Positions 1-12,900 of a stretch of 64,000 bases of DNA are shown here, piece by piece (position 1 is the first letter of the stretch; each line of letters opens with the position of its first letter). The notes beneath the pieces are model-generated. The model saw only the letters and a list, made by a program, of their open reading frames with translations, had not been told where the DNA came from and ran no database searches. The DNA is from Dermatophagoides farinae (lineage: Eukaryota > Arthropoda > Arachnida > Sarcoptiformes > Pyroglyphidae). A program made the translations under genes and the position numbers. Location of the stretch: assembly GCF_024713945.1 (NCBI RefSeq), contig NC_134678.1, forward strand, positions 3,906,001-3,970,000. Reading direction: 5' to 3'.

Positions 1-1489
1 TTTAATATGGAGCTTACGTAGATACCACCATCACCTTTTTTACTGGTTTGGCCCACCAACGAAATACCCAAATAATTAACAGTGTCCAAATTCAATATGA
101 CTTGTATGATATTTAACGACATTGATGATTCGGTAATTGAGCTCAACGATGATGTCTGCTTTAATAAAAGTGACAAAGGACAGAATTTTGGCATAGAACA
201 GATGAGAAAAACAATTAATGAAAATAAGACTTACCCTACTCATTCGATTACGATAGCCACCTTTTTGTCTTCGATTACGATGGCGATTACGACGTTGGTA
301 TTGACGAGAAACACTCGTTTCCTCAGTGGTAGTAGACACACGACTCGTATAATCTTCATAATCATTCTCATCATCGACTGTGGTATCATTCAAAAGGTCA
401 TCATCATCATCATCATCATCCTCGGAATCGACAAACGAAGTTGATTCTATATCTGATGTCATCACAGATGAATCCATATAGTTACCGTGATGATGACCAT
501 GGTGGCGGTGATGATGACCATGATAGTAGCCACCAGAATTCCCATATCTTCCGCCGCTGTATTTATTATTGTGGCTGTTTTTGTTGTTATTGTAACCACG
601 TCTAGGACCTTAGATTGCAGATAAAATCATGGAAATAAATTAATGATGACACAAGACAAGATGGTGGTTGAACTCACTTAGATGATGATGATGATGGTGT
701 CCATCTCGGGAATTCAATAATGACTCATTCTCCATTGGACTTGGGTCACTGATTAGTGATTTAAAAATAAGAATTGAGATTTGTGATAAACATGTCATTT
801 ATTGTATATATACATACTTAAAGCTGGATAAATGAGAATCGCCAATCAGGCCATTACATTCTTGTTGTCGCTGATGCGCATGATGATGGTGATGAGTAGC
901 ATGTACTGTACGAGCTGTGGCAGATATTTCCGTCTGACATTGAGAATTGGTACTGTCCGAAACGACTGACCCTTCCGTTGATACCAACTGAAAGACAAAT
1001 GAAATTATAGAAGGGTTAAATGTTTAAGAATAATCATACCCAAGCTACAACGCGATCCTTGAATATTGGTAATGAAGCATTATCGTCAAAGATTTCTTCT
1101 TTGACCACACCGACCTCTTTGTCATAGCTTTTGAAGAAATATTTGTAATGAGGCCTCGGCAATGAAATGGCAGATTTAAAATCACTAAGTTTGATTTGTG
1201 AGTGTGGTATTGGCAATTTGACCAGGTATGGCGTCTCCTCGTCATCGACATGATAAACAATTCGTGTTTCATTAGTAGAGGCTAATGGTCCAACCTTTAA
1301 CGGTAGCTGTTGTCCATTATTCGTTGAAATTGGTGGCGGTGAAGTCTGACTATTGTTTGCAATAGATTGGTCAACTGTAGAATCGATAATGGCAACACCG
1401 TTGGAATCGAGAATTGTTGCATCACTATCGGCAATGGCACTAGAGCCAGAATTTTTCAACATGCTGTGGTTTGGTTTACTTATCAGCAT
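1..1489 (-). CDS. dsh: Dishevelled, 5' half (DIX, linker, start of PDZ), partial at left edge
   Basis: Cytoplasmic Wnt scaffold; the DIX domain polymerises and recruits Axin, the PDZ domain binds Frizzled. Exons read leftward: 1489-1040, 987-818, 748-678, 608-235, 158-1 (open at the edge). The ATG at 1489 opens about 50 residues of Ser/Asn-rich leader, then a DIX domain with [23 protein letters not shown] and [15 protein letters not shown], close to animal Dvl. The linker carries GDSHLSSF, a His/Gly stretch (codons around 480-540), [12 protein letters not shown] followed by an Asp run, and a basic [11 protein letters not shown]. The last exon gives [21 protein letters not shown] and [11 protein letters not shown], the start of the PDZ. 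The first four exons total 1065 nt, in frame, all with GT-AG borders. The rest of PDZ and the DEP domain must lie beyond position 1. The His/Gly and poly-Asp inserts are longer than in vertebrate Dvl. Family identity is very secure; the upstream start is less so, as a 5' non-coding exon cannot be excluded. Confidence 0.95.
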
Positions 1490-3565
1490 GACATGTCGAA
1501 AATGATAACAGCCACTGTAGGCAATAAAGATGATGACGAATGAATGAATGAAAGAACGATTAATTTCACATTGTCGATTAGAATTGATCACAAAAGGACA
1601 AAACAAGAACAAACAGAAGAATGTAAACAAATCATAATTCGATTTTTTAACCTTCTCATCAATTCACCAAAAGTATTTCAAATGATGGGAGAATTTATGT
1701 GCTATAACAAAAAAACAAAAGAAAAGTATGCCAACAAATCAATGTTTGATTGTTTCTGGAACAATGAAAGATGGACGATATGGACTATACAGAGTCAGAT
1801 TAAATGTAAGATGAATATATAAATAGTTATTATAGTTAAATCCGAACCCGATGAAATAACATCAAAATATAAACAGGATAAAAAAGGACTGAGTGAAAAA
1901 AAAATAACAAAATAGCCTAGTTCTCCATAATGGTGGCAGCACTGACACTATAGTTAATGCTAAAATTTTAGTTTTTGTCGAGTTTTGATTCCGATGGAAC
2001 CAGCATTTCAGCCTACACATATACATTTTGCTCACACAGACAGAAAAATTGATAGCAGAGAAAACTATGGATCTCCCGAAATTAAGTTTGGTCGTAGTGG
2101 CATGTATTCAATCACTTTTTTTTTCTTTCTCACTCCATCTGAGAATAGCCATCTCGTCTCGTTGGTTTAAAACCCAAATCGGAGCGACGAGTTACCAGCA
2201 AAACTAATGGTCATAACAAGTTCACCTTTGCATTTATAAATCACCGACCAATGTTACTTGTGTCTTGAATAATAGAAAAAGTTGGTCAAAGATTATTTCT
2301 TGTCCATGGATAGTTTTTTGCCGTTGCATTGTTAACACATCTAAATACGATGCTTTGTTTGACCTCGGTAATACTTCATGGTGGTAATATTTTAAGGATT
2401 TGTAATGTATCACAAAATCTGGCGTTGCGAACATTGAACTTGTTATGTAGTCGTTTGATGAATGGAGAGGATTAAAACAGAAATGACCTAGCTAACCGAC
2501 GTGATCTATTAATCGACTTTGAGGATGATTTTTATTTGATGGTTTCTTGCTATGTTGTTAGCCAAAATTTACAGCTATTAATCATATGACCGGATGTACT
2601 ATAATCGATTGATCTAATTGGTCAAATTCGATACTAATGTTGAATCGACAACAGGTTATGATCATAAATATGAACATTGATTCTTAAATGATGAACTAAC
2701 AATCTAATTGCCAAAGTTTTTACCGTTTTTAATGCCAGAAGCAGATGGACAACTAAAAACATGATTGATGTTGCTCATAACACATCACTACATTATTTCT
2801 AGTAATAATAATAATAATATAATTTTGTTGATGATGAAATATTTACCAATTTGCTACTCATCACTGGAAATAGAATAATTATGGACCACAAATGGCCTAT
2901 TTTGGACAATCATAATAAATCCATATAATAATATCAACAGGAAAAATATTACGGGCTTTTTTTGGGCATTTACTTGTCATTGTCGAAATAAATGAAACCA
3001 TTCATTAACAAATCAATGATTAACGATTGGCAATTTTATTTTATTTTTTTCATTTTAAAAAAGTTCAACAACAAATTTTTAATTGATTCCCATATTTCAA
3101 TGATGATGATGATGATGATGAAAAGAAAAGATTAATAAATCAATCATTAAATATAAATCAGCCTAGTTATTGTATCAACAATATCTTAAGGGTAAGAGAT
3201 GAAGATATCGATGATGTGTATAAGGCCGTGTTTTATCAATTTATTTGCTTGAAAACACTTTGATTATATTGTTGTTATTCTTATCATCACGATGATTCGA
3301 AAATCTATGGAAATCCTCATATTTCTCTTACATCAAAAAGAAAAACAAATTGTACGTGAAATTATTGTCAATAGGCGCCGAAATTTTTCGAAACCAAATT
3401 ATGGCGACATCTATTGGATAGGATCCAAAATAACCATTTTTGAATTTTTTTGTTTTAAACAGAAACAGGGTCAGTGTTTGGTGGATAATCGTCCATTATC
3501 ACCGATAGTGATCTGATTTAGAAGGAAATTGGTTTTAGTTTTTTTTTAATTATTAATTAAGACAA
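1490..3565. other. Intergenic region between dsh start and receptor gene end
   Basis: About 2.1 kb between two genes on the minus strand. It must hold the dsh 5' UTR and promoter and the 3' UTR of the receptor. I see only AT-rich sequence, short GAT runs (about 3101-3120) and small open frames without protein-like composition. Confidence 0.5.
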
Positions 3566-6500
3566 TTAAAACAAATATAATATATACTTTTCTACCAAAC
3601 TTTGATGAAATTTAATGGGTTGAATGTTTGATAGCGAAATGTTCATCTTCAATGATTGTGAACCATTACTTTTATCACCATCACCACCATCAATCGGTTT
3701 ATTATGGTTGCTATGAGTAACAAATATAGTAGGACAGGAATGATGATCATCGTCATATTTATGCTGTGCACAATGGTAATGATTGTTCAAATTGTTTCGT
3801 ATTCTCGATCCAACAGCTGACGCTTCTGATTTGAGCCTGGTCATTCTCGATAACGACTGATCATTATCCTCAGAGAATAGATCGCTACTACGATCGCTAC
3901 TAGTGTGCATATTACGTTTAGAACAGCAAAATTCAACTTTTTTCATTGTCTTCAATGGAGGCTGTCGTGGTTGAGTTGGCTGCGATTTTGGTTTGGCACG
4001 ATGATGATGTCTGGTATTGATGGTCATCAATGAAACAGGCAGTGAAACATCCGACATGATGCCATTTGATTGATTTGTCCATGCTTTATTCATTCGATGC
4101 TCAAGCTGCTGAGATTGTGTCTGAATAGCTTGCGTTTGCTGTAATTGAAACTGTTGGCCAGCACTTTGCTGACTTAGCTTTGGACTTTGGTTACATTGCC
4201 GCTCCGAATGATGGAAATGTTGATGATGATGAAAATTGTTTCTATGTGGATAATAATGATAATGATAGTTTAGCATTCGCATTGGATTCGATTGTTGCTG
4301 GCGATTATGATGTTGATGATAATGCATGTTTCGAAATAATTTTTCACGTTTTTTGTTCTTCATCAATGTACAACAAGCACATTTCACATAGTATTTTAAA
4401 TAATTCCTCATTCTTTGTAAAACATAAAAGAGTTGATCCATTTGTCGAATGTTGTGTGATTTATATGAGGATGAGAAAAAAAATTCAAATAAAAATGGAA
4501 ATTAAACGTTTCATGTGTTATAAATAATACCTCCGATTCATGGCAAATAGGATTACAGGATTAAATAACGAATTGGCCATAGCAAACCAGTAGAAAGCGA
4601 GATAGATATGTTTGATGCCGGGTGTTTTGATCAAAGAAGGCCACCAATAAATCGAAATGAAATACGAATGATAAGGCAACCAACATAACGCAAACACACT
4701 AATCACTATTCATTCCAATTGTTTTAAAATAATAATCAGACATACATGAAAAAATTTAGTTTGAAAATGAACTAATTATTTCAAGTTGGAAAATTATTCA
4801 TTGGGGAATAATAATGCTTACCGCAAATCAATATGCAGACAACTTTTCGTTTGGAACGAATCAATATATTCTGTGGTACAGTAGTGTGTTCGCCAATCAA
4901 TTCTCGTGGCCATAATACACGAGACATTAGGGCCAAGGCTACAACCATCGTCAAAACTGGTATCACATAGAAGAATACCAAAAAAGCCATGTTGTATCTA
5001 AAAAATAAAAAAGATCATCTTATCATCGAAATGAAAACAATTAATTTATAAGGGAGTAATTTACAAAAATTCGTATGTTGAAAATCCGGAAACACCATCA
5101 GGCCATCTCATTATGCATAGTGTTCGGACAAAGACATGTGGTCCATGACCCAATGGATCGATGGATTCATTTTTCGCACTGGTCGTTGTTGTGGTCGTTG
5201 TCATTGTCGTTGTAGATGTTGTCGTCGATTGAAACAATTGATTGGAGAGATAATTTAATGTAGCATTATCAACAATGGTATTGAATACACTGGTTTCCGT
5301 TGTTGATAAAAGATTCATTGTGAATAGCCATGATTCATTGGTTGAATTATTATTAGATGATTTAAATGGTAATAACGAAAGTTCGTTATGTTCGACCTCA
5401 TCAAAAGTTTCTGCTGATAATGATTGCATGAGTTCTTCAGTATCCGAGTATAATAATGCGGGTAATGAGAACAATATTGATGAAGCCCATATGGTACCTA
5501 TTGAACAGAAGAAACGGCGTTTTGTTTGCCGTGGTTTCAACGGATGCACAATGGCATAGTATCTATCACCACATTTCATGCATGAAAAAAGAAAAAAAAA
5601 TTATGCAACATTATTGTCATTGATTATTAATCAATAGAATCGATATTGTCTTTAAAAATAGACTGATCAATATGAAGTTGCCATTTCTCCTACATAAGTA
5701 TCGATATAGAAATGCTTTCCTCATTTTTCCATCCTATTTTTCCAAGCAAAAGTTCGGACAATCCATTCAATCCAATCATTGATTGGTGTTTCTCAACCAT
5801 AGGATCACCATAAACAATCAATACAAAATGATTATTGAGATTCCGGACATGTCCGGAATAAATCTGGTAACCCTACTTTTAGTCGACAATAAGGAATCAC
5901 TATTTCACGGAAAAGAGATCGAACAAATAGCTACACTGTAATAAATGATTTTATTTTCACTCTTTGACTGGTTGATTTCAACCTAATGAGTTTTATAGAG
6001 AGAAAGATTTTACAAAATCTAACTGTCATAATAACAGTAAACCACAAAACTATCATTAAGCGTATCATGCTGTTATGTTGTTGCAATAGAATGTTCAAGT
6101 TATAACTCATAATTTCAACTTAAATTCAGGATTTATCATAAAATTAGTTTTTATTCTTTATCCATTCGTTCATACTACTAATTTCATTTTCTATTACACA
6201 ATAACCATGTTGATTGAGCTACTCTTTTTGTTTCTTTTCATTCATCAATCCCTTATTAGTGAACATGAGGAGGTCGTTTTTTATCCTTTTAATGGAATCA
6301 AATTTTGTTGTTAAAAACGATGCTAAAGCTATGCTAATAAAATCAAAAATGCAAACAAATGTTTTATTGTTGCAATCCAACATAGCTCATCATTATATAT
6401 GCACTCAGTTCATTGAAAGACACGAACAAAAAGAGAAATAAAAAGTGAGAGTGAAGCTTGATTTTACATGAGCTTTTTTTTGTTCCAAGATGCTGTAATG

Positions 6501-9500
6501 ATTTTGTCCTTGTTGTTGCCATCCAAGAAGCTAGTTTCTACTTCATATTCTTATTAGAAATTTATTCATGCATTAACATTCATTTGAGTATTAAACATCA
6601 TCTTTTTCATTAAAAAAAATGGTGACCAATTATATATTATTTCTATCATCATCGTATATTCCAAATTTATTTGAAATCTAACAAAGATAAATCTTCATGA
6701 TAAAACATGACTTTATATAGAAAAAAACAAATGAAAATCCTGTCAAAAAGAATCAACAAGAGGAAGTTACCTTGTTTCTTTTTCAATTTCTTACGTTTTG
6801 AGTTTAGGGGTGTTTGTTCTAACTAAATATAGAAATTACGATGATTCTAATTAATTTTTGACAACAGCTGTTGTTGTTGTTGTTGTTGAAATCGATAAAG
6901 AATAGCCAATACAATTGGCATTCTACTTTTTCAATTTCAATGATTTGCTGTTTCGTTTGTCGTGACGCTTTTCTATCCTCGTGATGATTAATATTTTTTT
7001 TTCGTAAAAGTCATAGTTATGATTGCAAAACGTTGTCGTTATGGCATTCATATCCTGTGACGACGAAATCCTAAACAATGTACGATTGTAACAAATCGAC
7101 AACGTATTATTCATGATGACATTGGTAAGCATAGCAATCATGGCTATTGATTACAATCATTCTCTATTTTTCCTATCTGTTTATAGCGTACATTTTTCTG
7201 TTGTTTTGCATTATGTATGAAGGAAATCTTAGTTGCTTATAACTTAGCTAATATCTTTGTGAGGTTTTCATGATCAATGACGACCACATATTTATAAACA
7301 AATATATAAACACATCAACAACAACATCAATTATCACGGTTTATATCTTTCTTTCACTAACATTCTTCTCATACGATTAAATTCTTTAGTAAAGTATAAA
7401 TCTAAAACGACGAAATAGACATAAACCTCAAGACAACAGTAGTGGTAGTGGTGGTAGCGGAAGCATCAATAACTTTGTTCCATTAGAAACAAAACAATAG
7501 AACGGCTCAACAAGGATTGATTGTCTCAAGAGAACAAGAAACATTTTCTACGACGCCATATACATGAGAGCAATAATCATCATCATCATCATCATCATTG
7601 TCAGCCATTACAAGCATTATATGTATAGATTGGGCGCTTTTTGTCGTGAATCAAATTGCTCGTCGTTATCATTGTTTTGTTTGCTTCGTACTATTGATAT
7701 TGATATTGTGTAGATAAACTTTTGAATCTTATTATCTGCTTTCATTATTATCAAATTTTTTTTTGTTTGATATCAACCTAATATATTGTTGTCGTCATCG
7801 CCATTTTCAATATATACATCAAAATAACGTCATCGACATAGCTTAAAATCGACATACCCGAGGAAAATCGCCAATCATACAATCAGTTACAAAGAATAAA
7901 AACGTCACAACCAGAAGAATCGTTTCCTCTGTCATTTATTCGATTCTATTATTTTTTTTTTTGGCCTCTTCATCATTTTTTGTTTGTTTTCCTGATTCCT
8001 TTATAATTTCACCGAATCGACACAACTTTTCTACCTTTTACTTTACGCCAATAATCTCTTGAGAATTTTTTCATCTTTTTTTCACGTATTTTTTTCTGCT
8101 TCTTTCAATTAAAAAGAAGGACATATCAAAAAAAACTTTTACTGATTAAAATGGCTATCAAAGCTGCTGTCCGAATACAACGACAACAAATCGTTCCGGA
8201 GCAACAATTCTATGGGGAAGATTTTATACTGATCGATCATCACAACTGTCATCATGATGGGCAGCAGCAAATCAATACAGGCAATCGTAATTCATTTATT
8301 TGTCGGATTAATAGAACTGGAGAAGACGATATTCTGTCTGATGTTTCATCTAATCGAAACGTATTATAGGCCAATAATTAATCAATTACCATTATCGAAT
8401 AATAAGAATAGCAATAAATCAACGATAGACATCAACAGACAACTTGATCGAACTACAACCGGCAAGGAATGGTATTGCCGAATATCGAATGCCATCAAAA
8501 CGTATTTATGGTCTCCAAAAAGCATACAAAAGACAATTCGATAAAAAATTTGACAGAGCTGCCATACTTTTAAGTGATAATTGTTATTTACAATTTCATC
8601 GTAATCACATTGATTGGCAACTAGTGTTTGCTCCAATATCGGGCTTTCCTTGCTGCCGGCAATCGAATACAACTTTAGCAAAGCAATTGGATTTTGATTC
8701 ATTGTTTGATATTGAAGATGCCATAACACAATCGGCATATTTGTTGGCTAACGCTCGTCAGCATTCTCAATTAATTGACAATCTAATCCTAAACAATGCT
8801 GAGACAAATAATGGATCAAATGATATTGAAAACGATGGCAAACAACCTTATCGACCATCCAGTCAATATGAACTAATTATGAAAGATGACTATGATGATT
8901 TCACAAGATTAGTCAAAATGATAGAAAAACTTGTCAAAATTAAAAGCGAACAAATGAAAGAATGTTTAATGATAAGTGAACATCAAAATAAACCAAAAGA
9001 ATCATTAGGTCTGCTGGACGCTTGGCTTTTTTTCAAACGAAAGTCGAGATCGTTTGATCAAACAGAAAATGAACATTGCCATGAATACGATGTTAGTCAA
9101 GTTCAAAATCTAATTGAAGATTTGCGAAAAGAAATTGCTTCTTGGGAAGAATTGATAGATGTAATCAATATTTTAAAATGCTCACCATCATTGCAATGAT
9201 GATGAATTTTGTTTTCATTTTCATATAAATTTTTTTTTGTAATAAATACTCTATAAAAACTCATGAAAGAAACTTTTCAATTATAACGGAGGAGAATTTT
9301 AAGCAGAAGCTTATTGCTTGTTTTATATAGGAAGCAAATTTCTTGAATTCAAATTTCAAAAATAACAAATGTCTTACCGGTCTATAGAAATCAACATCAT
9401 GGTCGATACGGATGAAACAATTGTCAGATTGGCGATAAAATTATTGGCAATGCAATAAATTTTGCCGAAAGGCCAATGTTGGTGTAACATGAATACGAAA

Positions 9501-9913
9501 TTAAAACTAGCATTGAATGTAACAGATAGGAAATCCGATAGTGTCAAATTCATCAAATATTGATTCATAATATTACGCATCAGTGGTTTTGTAGCTATAA
9601 TCCAGATGATTAATAAGTTACCGATGGCAGCCAATATGACCATTGGATAAAATAACAATGACCAAAGTAATGTTTCCAGAAAGGAAGCCTCCAAACTTGA
9701 TGTTGCCGTTGGTGATGTTGAAGCCGATATCGAATAAGTCGGAGTAGATGTAGTAATTATATTGATCGCAGTAGCAGCGGTTGTATCAGTTTGCGATTGT
9801 CGATCCAAATTCACTGGAAATTGACTATTTAAATAAAATTGCTCCATAACATTATTCAAATATTGAATAGTAGACGATGCGTTGACAATTGGTTTTTCAT
9901 TAAAAATGGACAT
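3566..9913 (-). CDS. TkR: Tachykinin/neurokinin-type neuropeptide GPCR
   Basis: Rhodopsin-family receptor for a tachykinin-like peptide, plasma membrane, probably Gq-coupled by family. Exons read leftward: 9913-9378, 5562-5065, 4997-4822, 4705-4531, 4412-3566; 2232 nt, 743 residues. Exon 1 has a Thr/Ser-rich N-terminus and TM1-TM3, with GNLLIIWII, NLTLSDFLSV, HWPFGKIYC and ISIDR joining YYAIVHPLKPR across the splice, so DRY is intact. Exon 2 carries TM4, a very long Thr/Asn-rich second extracellular loop and CIMRWPDG. Exon 3 gives TM5, and the junction of exons 3 and 4 gives SKRKVV then VFALCWLPYHSYF (TM6). TM7 reads YLAFYWFAMANSLFNPVIL, so the usual NPxxY tyrosine is Leu. Exon 5 starts RNYLKYYVKCACC, a likely palmitoylation site, followed by a His/Gln-rich tail of about 260 residues. 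The WPDG and YLAFYW motifs favour the insect TkR86C type. A separate gene lies inside intron 1 on the other strand. The exact end of the tail is uncertain. Confidence 0.88.
5563..8150. other. First part of the long receptor intron
   Basis: Non-coding sequence of the 3.8 kb first intron of the tachykinin-type receptor, before the nested gene. It is AT-rich with short CAT/GAT and TTG runs (about 6870-6888 and 7578-7600). The small open frames are not protein-like. The stretch just before 8151 should include the nested gene's promoter and 5' UTR; no clear core element was identified. Confidence 0.5.
8151..9199 (+). CDS. Unrecognised two-exon gene nested in the receptor intron
   Basis: Exons 8151-8360 and 8429-9199 join in phase 0 across a 68-nt GT-AG intron into 981 nt, 326 residues. 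ATG at 8151 has A at -3 (ttaaaATGG). The early part has the basic stretch MAIKAAVRIQRQQ; around the splice is a Ser/Asn-rich linker; exon 2 carries RMPSKRIYGLQKAYKRQFD, then mixed charged, probably helical sequence with LDFDSLFDIEDAITQSAYLL and a C-terminal amphipathic helix (LIEDLRKEIASWEELIDVI). There is no signal peptide or membrane span. A consensus AATAAA follows at 9241-9246. It lies wholly inside intron 1 of the tachykinin-type receptor on the opposite strand. Codon-like composition over 771 nt, the clean intron and the poly(A) signal argue for a real gene. I recognise no family; a cytoplasmic coiled-coil or helical protein is all that can be said. Confidence 0.7.
9241..9246 (+). terminator. 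Poly(A) signal of the nested gene
   Basis: Consensus AATAAA 42 nt after the stop of the nested gene, the right distance for 3' end formation. Confidence 0.55.
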
Positions 9914-12900
9914 TGTCGTTTATGATGTTTTTTATTTCGACTAGAAAACTGCTAACGAGTAGAATAACAAAATGATCATAAAATAAAATTGAACAATTTA
10001 CTCGTACCATAAACGAAATAGCTAAAAAAAAAATTCCTAATGATCTAAATTTGTCTCTTGTTTTGATGATGGTGATAAGTTTATTCAGTTAACGGCCATC
10101 GTTGATTATGATTGAATTCGGATAATAATAATGTGGTCACAGACGTCAAATGTTTCAAGTGACAAGAAATTTTCTATTTGTTTGATTCTGAGACACTTGT
10201 GACAAAGTAAGAATTGAATTTCTGACTTATAAGAACTCGAGACAATTGAAATGTAACATGGATATGCAGAAAAACACATCAATAAGGGCTGAGATGTTTG
10301 TATATATATATTAAATTTATGTCATGACTTATGATGATAACTTTGCACATTTAACATCTATGGCTTTCAAGTGTGAAGGTAGGTTTTTTTTGTTTGTCAG
10401 CTGGACAAATGAACATATGATTTGATAGAAATGATGATGATCATGATGGCCATTATAATTTGATTTGATTTTTTTTGACTATATCAATTATTAATTAATT
10501 GATGGTAAGTCGACTAACACGAGTTTAAACTAGATGTTACTATCGCTGAGTTGTTTGTTTATTGTTTAAACATAAAGTTTGCTTGAAAGCTGATTGACCA
10601 AACAATAATTTTTATGACGAATCAATACAAGGAAAATTATTCATGAATGTTGATTTTTCTTTGGCCTGATGGAATAAATTGGAAAATTAAAATAAAATGT
10701 GTATAAGTATATTAGAAATATATGGCAAGAATGGGCATTCTAGGATAAAAAAATGAAATGAAACCACTTGATACGGCACGCAGAGACACGTCATAATAAA
10801 TTTATCCATACAGCCACCAACATGATTGATATGATGATTTTCATTCATTCATCTATTCTATCTAGCTAGTCAACATAACTGGAGATGAAAATCGATTTAA
10901 AACATCGCGGATCAATGATTTAAATGGATGTTTGCTGCATTCAGGCTCTTGATCCAGAATTAATCTGATAACAATAGCGACATTTTTGAATCATGATTGA
11001 TGAACATTGTAACACAAAAGCGAACAAGCAAACTGGCCTTATGTATCTATAGCTGTTAACAAGTAATAAAATTATTACTGCATTTGTAATATATTCTATA
11101 GAACAAAGATCATAAACAATCATGAAATTATGTATTCAGCCTTGTTATTACATGGATTAAGGCGAATGTTACTTGTTGTCTATCAATCATTTTCAGCATC
11201 AAAATTTTCATCAGAGCCCAATCTTTTTCATTTGTTTCCTGTATACACTTGTGAAAAAAAATAATGCCTAAAAAAACAATCAAATTGAATGATTTTGGCT
11301 ATGGGAATATTGTTGAATATGAATATGATTCTGTGGAATCGAATGTAAACATATAAAAATCGAATTGTGAGGAAAAGAAATACTCAAAGGTAGTATACCT
11401 GATATGAGACATGGGGAGAAAAACAACCAAAACAAACAGAAAATTCTATAAAAGGGAAATTTTTAGAAGGCGATATCGAAATTGTAATGTTTGTTTGGTT
11501 CATCAAATATTAACCATACATTAGTTGTTCATTGTCCGTTTTTTAAATTTTGTCTCCTTTTGCTATCGGGCTTTCCTTTTATTTGTAAAAATATTTCCGC
11601 GAAAATTCGTGAATGAATGAATGAAAATCACAAAATTCAATGTATCTCCTTTATAATCCGATTTGAAGAATTTAGTTGTGTACATTTATAACAAGAGCAG
11701 TCTATTGTCCTAACACAAGTGGAATCCAACATGGCCACCACCAGCGAACACGGGTATGCTGTGCTGCCTTAGAAAAGACCAAAGCGCGTCTTATTGACGT
11801 GTTTCATATCTCAAAATGTCACAAGTAACCCACCAAAATATTGTTACAGTAGATGACAAAGAGAATGTTCATTTTTCAAATTATTCACGCTCAAATCGAC
11901 AATCATCGTTTTCACATTCATATACATTGGTCTTTGCTTTCGGATATCCCGGAGATTCATCTAATTTTTCATTTGCCAGATTTTAACCACCGTCATTGCA
12001 CAATAAGAAAAAATGGAAAGTGAATTCCGTTACTTACTAGGCCCAATTCTGAATAGAGACTCATTCAATCTCTGTAATCGCAATTATAAAAGTCCAATAG
12101 TGTTCATTGTTGTCGATTAGATCAAATTTCGCTAGCGTAAAGACGTCATCAACACATCGTTTCTAGATTGAACATTTTGAAAAACAGGTTTAATAAAAAT
12201 ATACTTTTGATTAAAATGAAAAGTATATCCATGTTATTACTGTGGAAACCTTACAATGAATTCTTGAAGAATAAAATAAATTTCGTGGCTAATATGCAAC
12301 AAATTATGATTCGTATGTATCTTGGTTAAACCTAGATACCACCCGGGGTTAGACAACAAAACATAATCTCAGTATTTCCTGGTGATTATTACCAGAGTTG
12401 CATTCACGCACGAATGACGATTTTCTGATGAATAAGATCGATACGTTTGATATAAACTAATTATCGAGCAAATATGATATATTTTATTAAAAAGATATAT
12501 TTTCACTCCATAGGAATTTCGCTCAACCCAAATATTGAGACAACCGTTAGGAATCGGCTGCCAAATATGGATTTGTTTTGTCAATGTGGTTTGTTTTTTT
12601 TGCGATTGAATCTCAAATTGACAGTTATTAAGAATTGATCGTGTGAGGGAGAGCTATCATTGTCTTCCCACCGCTTTCCATAACAAATGGGCCAACATTT
12701 TACGATAGATTTGTTACTCATAAAATTTCACGTTGAAAAGTGAGCAAATTTAAACTGAATTCGTCTTCCATCTTTTTCATCTATCTATTTATTAATATGT
12801 GTGTATACACAGCATAGTATATAGCCGGTATTTGAAATTGGAAGGACCGACAATGTTGGCATTTTTTGGTGTTATTTTTCAATTTTTTATCGGGTTCGAG

